From assembly GCA_026724425.1 (NCBI GenBank), contig JAIUCV010000008.1:26737470-26801469 (forward strand): a stretch of 64,000 nucleotides of DNA, written 5' to 3'. This document shows positions 59,336 through 64,000 of this stretch, in pieces. This stretch comes from Erythrophleum ivorense. Its lineage: Eukaryota > Streptophyta > Magnoliopsida > Fabales > Fabaceae. Numbering within the stretch: the first letter of the stretch is position 1; each line of letters starts with the position of its first letter. A program made the position numbers and the translations under genes. The notes under the pieces were generated by a model that saw only the letters and a list, made by a program, of their open reading frames with translations, was not told where the DNA came from and made no database searches.

Positions 59336-60095
59336 GAACAACTCTAATATAAATATATAAAGCTAATTTAGTTATTTTTTATTTTTTCTTAAATCATTGG
59401 ATAATGAAAATAAAGAGATTTATTTTTAAATGTTAAAATTTATTATTAGATATTGTATGAATAATTTAGGAACCAATTATTTACTATGTTCAATTTAGGT
59501 ATTATTATAATTATTGGGGTTTTTATTTTATGAGTTATTGATTGCTTTTGTAAATTCTTTTGAAACTAAGACAAGTTTAATTCATGTAATGTGTTATTTA
59601 ATTCTTGAACAAAAAGATATTATAGACCCTATGCATAAATAATAGAAAAATAAATTACTCTTATGCATGGATAACTGAAATATTTTAATTCTTATGCATA
59701 AATGTCTGAATCCAAAATAATTCTTATGCATAGATGACCTTAATACTATGAGGACCTTAATATGGATCTTATATGGATTTGGTTAAGACACAAAAGACAT
59801 CAAAAGGCATGATAAATGAGAAAAAGAGTTCCATTAGAATTTGTAGAAGCAACTAATGATTTTCTACATTAGCTTTAAGAGCATGCATGATAATATCTTA
59901 AGAATTATCTATAAGTAATTTATGTTTTTATTTATTGATTGTAATTCATACTCTTATTGACCACTAATGGTTTATATTATAGGATGTACTTAGTACTCAT
60001 TATGATATATGGCTTGAATAATTTGGAATGTGAGAATTTTTTAATAATAATAATAATAATACATGTGCTTATATTTTATCTATATGAATGTTGGT
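59336..60095. other. Non-coding spacer
   Basis: AT-rich sequence with four scattered copies of TTATGCATA (59620-59740) and an (AAT)n run at 60046-60061. No gene is recognised. Confidence 0.5.
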
Positions 60096-60225
60096 TGTAT
60101 TATGTTTGAACAAGTTGGATGAATTGGATGACATTCTTCTAAATAGTTTTAGACTACTTATAAATCTAAAATACCTTAATTTTTCTATAAATAATTTACA
60201 CGAGAATATTATACCACAAGTCATA
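60096..60225 (+). pseudogene. RLP pseudogene, middle LRR fragment
   Basis: The frame reads LDELDDILLNSF and then LINLKYLNFSINNLHENIIP, a recognisable plant-type LRR unit. It is cut at about 60225, where LINE sequence begins in the same frame. Confidence 0.65.
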
Positions 60226-60833
60226 CAATTTAAATATCTTGGATCCGTCATACAATATAACAGGGAAATAAGACGTAAAACATAAGATTCAAGCGGGATG
60301 GATGAAGTGGATGAGTGCTTCGAGTGTTATTTGTGATAGAAGAGTACTATTCAAACTTAAGGGTAAATTTTACCACACAGTTATAAACTTGCAATGTTGT
60401 ATGGAACTGAGTGTTGGGTAATAAAAAGTCAGTAAGAGAATAAGTTCAATGTTGTAAAGATGAGAATGTTACGTTAGATGAGTGGACACACTAGACGAGA
60501 TCGGGTTAGAAATGAATATATTAGAGAGAAGGTGAAAGTCGCACCTATTGTAGAAAAGATTATAGAATCAAGACTTAGATGGTTTAGTCATGTTGGGAGG
60601 AGACCTATAGAAGCCCCAGTTAGGAGAGTAGATAAGATGGAGAATAGTCCAATAATTAGAAGTAGAAGAAGACCAAGAAAAACTATAGGAGAAATTATTA
60701 AGAGATATTTAGATTTAAATGGTTTGTCTAAAAATATAATTTACGATAGGTGTTTATGGCGTCAATTGATCCATGTAGTCGACCTCACTTAATGAGAAAA
60801 GGCTTTTTGTTGTTGTTATTGTTGTTGTTGTTG
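60226..60833 (+). mobile_element. 5'-truncated LINE (L1-type) 3' fragment
   Basis: The segment encodes the C-terminal end of a plant L1-type reverse transcriptase: FKYLGSVIQ, then AMLYGTECWVIKSQ, VVKMRMLR, SGHTRRDRVRNEYIREKV, SRLRWFSHVGRRP and WRQLIHVVDLT, with a few stops and frameshifts before 60478. It ends at 60806-60833 in a (TTG)n-type tail (TTGTTGTTGTTGTTG), as common for these LINEs. The conserved RT catalytic core is missing because of 5' truncation. RLP sequence continues directly after the tail, so it inserted into the RLP gene or its remains. Confidence 0.85.
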
Positions 60834-61130
60834 GTCAACTTTGGACTCAACAAACACTAGACATTTCTTTCAATGGTTTGGAGGGAATAATTTTTAAAAA
60901 AAAAAAAATGGTTGGATGTCAGTTATGCTTCTCTCATATTTTGAGTTTTTCTAATAACCATATTAGTGGATCACTTCTTAAAAATATTAGTGATATGATA
61001 CCCCAATATAAAGTCCTTACTTCTTGAAAATAACCTCATAACTGGTTCAATACCAAATTCATTTGGCAAATTTGAGACCTTGGTCATCCTTGACCTTTCA
61101 AAAAACAAATTATACAATGGTATGATTCAC
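60834..61130 (+). pseudogene. RLP pseudogene, LRR fragment after the LINE
   Basis: LRR-type codons continue in shifting frames (LDISFNGLEGII, SFSNNHISGS-like, LLENNLITGSIPNSFGKFET, LVILDLSKNKLYNG). Several frameshifts are needed to follow them. It breaks off at about 61130, where family A repeat sequence begins. Confidence 0.7.
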
Positions 61131-61580
61131 TTTGTATGATGGAATGTCTATTTTAGCCATAGTTTTCATTACAAAATTTTTAGCAACAAAAAATCAACTA
61201 CCAAATATATCAAATTGACTTTTAATACCCCAACATGATATTTTTTCTCATTTTAATTTATAATCACATATAAATATCTTTTTCATCTAATGGATCATGT
61301 GTATAACTTTCATATGCAAAAGGAACTGAAAACTTCATTTTACCCTTGATCACATATTAGAGCATAAATTTCAAAAATTAATAATTTAAGTTATACAACT
61401 TCCATTAATGTAAATTAGGTGTTATTGGAAAGCGTGAATTTTCTACTCTAAAAGTTTTAAATCAAATTGAAAATTATATATGGTACTGTGTGAATAATAA
61501 TTGTCATGACAACCTTTTGGCACCAATTTTAAAAATTTATCAAATATTTCATAAATCTTATGGGATGAAATTAATCTGTC
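61131..61580. mobile_element. Family A LTR fragment inside the RLP pseudogene
   Basis: About 450 bp resemble 43440-43960 of the family A LTR: TTTTAGCAA-AAAAAT, CTCATTTTAATTTATAATCA versus CTCACAATTTAATGTATAACC, and TTTTAAAAATTTATCAAATATT. It interrupts the LRR coding sequence. Boundaries are approximate. Confidence 0.5.
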
Positions 61581-62690
61581 ATCCAACAAACTATCAGGTG
61601 CTTTTCCAAGGGGATGAAAATAATCTCTTTCCTCCTTGTTATGGTTACATTTGAATAATAGTAGTTTGCAAAGGGAGTTTCCATTGTCTCTTAAAAATTT
61701 AAAGCAATTGTTAAATTTGGATCTTGATGAGAATCAATTTTCTAGTAGTATACCATCATGGTTTGGTAACACCTCATCAACACATGCGAATTCTTAGATT
61801 GCATAAAAACATGTTGAATGGAAGCATTCGTTTACATTTGTTCCAACTCGTATTATTGCAAATCTTGGACCTTGCTAACAACAATTTGATAGTTTCAATA
61901 CTTCGCTGCATTGGTAACTTTATAAGAATGACCATATACAAATCATTAGACGAAGAGAATGCAGAACTTGAATCCATTTACAATTTAAGAAGACTTCTGA
62001 ATGGTCTAGAGAGGAGGTGAAACAAGTCTTGAAGGCGATAGAATTTGAATATGTCGAAATCTTGAACTTAGTAGTGAACATGGATTTTTTGAATAACAAT
62101 TTGGTTGGACTGATTTTGGAAGAAATAACTTGGCTCTCCGAAATGCATGGTTTAAATCTATCAAACAATCATCTAACCAGAGGGATCCCTAAGATGATAG
62201 GGGACGTGAGATTACTTGAATCTTTTGACATCTCTCATAACCAACTTTCAAGCACAATTCCAAAGGCTATGTCCATTCTAACTTTATTGAGCCATTTAAA
62301 TATGTCATGCAATAATCTTTCAAGGCTGATTCCATTGGAAAATCAATTTTTAACTCTGGATGACCCAAGCATTTATATAAGCAACCTTTATCTCCTGGGA
62401 GTTCCACTACAAAATAGATGCTATGGTGATGATTCTTATCAAGTTCCTAAAAGCAAAGGCTCAAAAGACCAAAATGATTCAGAGAAGGTGTGATTTTACT
62501 TTGTCGCAACGGTTGGATTTGCAATTGGCTTCTGGGGAGTCATTGGAATTTTAGTGTTTAAGAAGAAATGGAGACAGGCTTGCTTCTAACAAGTGGATGA
62601 CGCTGCGGATAAAATATGTGTGGCAAGAGTGATAAAGGTAGCAAAACTAAAGAGTATGGTGAGAAACCATCTTGTCTCTTGACCTATTAG
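61581..62690 (+). pseudogene. LRR receptor-like protein, 3' half
   Basis: The segment encodes the C-terminal part of the same RLP type. LRR units include LLQILDLANNNLIVSILRCI, EMHGLNLSNNHLTRGIPKMI, LESFDISHNQLSSTIPKAM and LLSHLNMSCNNLSRLIP. The C-terminal cap follows (NLYLLGVPLQNRC, where the usual Cys before GVPL is Leu) and an acidic stretch. After a stop at 62491 the transmembrane helix FVATVGFAIGFWGVIGILVF is still legible, then a short basic cytoplasmic tail (FKKKWRQACF and RVIKVAKLKSMVR), typical of EIX-type receptors. Several stops and frameshifts (61790-62030, 62491, 62587) make it a pseudogene. Confidence 0.87.
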
Positions 62691-63360
62691 TGTTTGTCTA
62701 TGTTTTTAGTATATATGGTATGACAATTGGAATAAAGTGCCTTGTTTTTCTTTTTATGTGTTTTCTTGTACAAAAATTCACTTTTTTAATAGACACTATA
62801 AGCTCTTATTTGTGGCTTTTCTATTTATGCACTCTCTTTGCTTGTAAGATACAAGCAAATTATATTCCAATGGAGTGCACAATAATGTTGTATTTGAAGG
62901 ATGGATTCTGTGGTCATTTCTTGTGCCATGGTAATTGCAAAAAATAATAGTTGCCCTGCCGTATTTTCTCCTTTGTTTGATGAAAAGCACTTCCGTGAAG
63001 TAATAAAAATCATCTCATTCAAATTAATCACAAACTAATTTGATGAAGTTATTGCACAGTGGAGGCGTGGAAATCTAGAAAACTGCATAGTTCAGTTCTA
63101 AATCAGATGAAGCAATAAAGTACCTACCACCTTATATAAAGTCCCATCTCTTGTTCCGTTTTCTTTATGTCAGGGCAATTAAACATTGACAAGGACATTT
63201 TTATTGTTGAAAAATGTTAATTCCATTTTATCCTCTACGTATATAACCCAAATTTGAAATTACATAAAATGTTTAAATTATATAATATTATTATTTTAAA
63301 AGTTTCACTCTTTTCTCTTAAAATTACATTGTTTTCCTTTATAACAAAATATAAATCATA
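62691..63360. other. Region downstream of the RLP pseudogene
   Basis: Possibly the former 3' untranslated region, then AT-rich DNA. A 91-codon frame at 62672-62947 is hydrophobic and has no recognised domain. No gene is called. Confidence 0.45.
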
Positions 63361-63800
63361 ATTACACACATATATATAAACATATTCACACACACACGCG
63401 CACACACATGCACATGCATCCATATATATGTATAAGTGTATTTAATTTTGATATAATGAATTAGTAGTAAAAATTGTTCAAAAAGATAACTTATTGTGAT
63501 TGATTATAGTTGTCACACATATACGTAGGCGTGTCTGCGCACACACATGCACATACGCATACGAGTGTATAAGCATATTTAATTTTGATACACACACATG
63601 TGCATATGTGCACCCATGCACATGCATATGTATATTTAATTTTGATATGATGAATTAGTAGAAAGAATTGTTTAAAGAAGCAATTCATTATTGTGATCGA
63701 AGTTGTTGTGCGCATGCATATACACACATACATGTATATAAGCATATTTAATTTTGATATAATAAATTAGTAATAAGAATTATTTAAAGAGATAACTTAT
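63361..63800. repeat. Interspersed tandem repeats with CA/TG-rich runs
   Basis: TATTTAATTTTGATA occurs four times (about 63440, 63577, 63633, 63746). Three copies are followed by ATGAATTAGTA or ATAAATTAGTA plus GAATTGTTTAAA-like sequence. Between them are alternating purine-pyrimidine runs such as CACACACGCGCACACACATG and CACACATGCACATACGCATA. Short frames here are artefacts of the repeats. Confidence 0.75.
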
Positions 63801-64000
63801 TATTGTGATCAAGTATAGTTGATAATTCTCTGAAGGCATTATGCAGCACCCTCATTTTCTACACAGAATAGTAAACTCCTATCATACAGCTGAGAGCATC
63901 TCACTGCCATGTACTTAATTAATTTTTCTTGAGGAAATTTTTGAACCAATGAGCAGAGAGTTTCGGATATCTTTTCAAGCCATGGTTGTAATCCACATAG
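63801..64000. other. Right edge, unassigned
   Basis: The composition becomes more balanced (GCATTATGCAGCACCCTCAT, CAGCTGAGAGCATCTCACTG), but no coding frame or known element can be named from 200 bp. Confidence 0.4.

Overview
The window is a gene-poor, transposon-dense stretch of a plant nuclear genome, most likely a eudicot. The evidence is plant-type LTR retrotransposons (Athila, CRM-like, Tekay-like, Copia), two plant MITEs, a plant LINE tail and the remains of an EIX/Cf-type leucine-rich-repeat receptor-like protein (RLP) gene. Base composition is very AT-rich, with long poly-A and poly-T low-complexity tracts. I could not identify the species. I found no intact host gene, rRNA, tRNA or CRISPR array.

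Layout. 1-4.4 kb: the end of a long TGTAACACC-type LTR ('family A'), a 465-bp tandem repeat, a ~32-bp minisatellite, then a polypurine tract and the start of a very long TGTGAACACC-type LTR ('family B', probably Tat/Ogre-like). 4.4-7.8 kb: a family A copy on the minus strand, with a TATA box. 8.3-9.4 kb: a possible non-autonomous DNA transposon. 10.0-14.6 kb: a gag-less CRM-like Ty3/gypsy element on the minus strand, with two 850-bp LTRs. 14.6-21.05 kb: three family B LTR pieces in opposite orientations, forming a long imperfect inverted repeat. 21.4-23.2 kb: a Tekay-like chromodomain tail between inverted LTR copies; the right LTR also carries 86-bp inverted repeats at its own ends. 23.2-26.8 kb: AT-rich DNA without recognisable genes. 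26.8-38.0 kb: a Copia element with 5-bp target duplications, broken by a MITE in gag and by a 4.86-kb solo family B LTR in integrase. 39.3-40.5 kb and 60.1-62.7 kb: the two halves of one RLP pseudogene, separated by about 20 kb of insertions. These include a third family A copy (43.0-46.5 kb) that itself contains an 11.3-kb Athila element (46.5-57.8 kb) with a perfect target duplication. A Stowaway-like MITE, a GA-rich duplication, a LINE 3' fragment and another family A fragment complete the interior. 62.7-64.0 kb is AT-rich flank with CA/TG-rich repeats.

How it fits together. This is a record of nested insertion, not a set of cooperating genes. By eye, the Athila LTRs differ at about 3% of positions, the Copia LTRs at about 9-10% and the CRM-like LTRs at 10% or more, so Athila is the youngest complete insertion. 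Every coding region seen is broken by stops or frameshifts. In Athila all five in-frame stops can be explained by single C-to-T changes, as expected for long-methylated silent DNA. I saw no convincing new biological system. The most unusual structures are the inverted LTR arrangements at 21.4-23.2 kb and 14.6-16.9 kb, the LTR with self-inverted ends, and the CRM-like element whose pol frame runs through the polypurine tract into its LTR.
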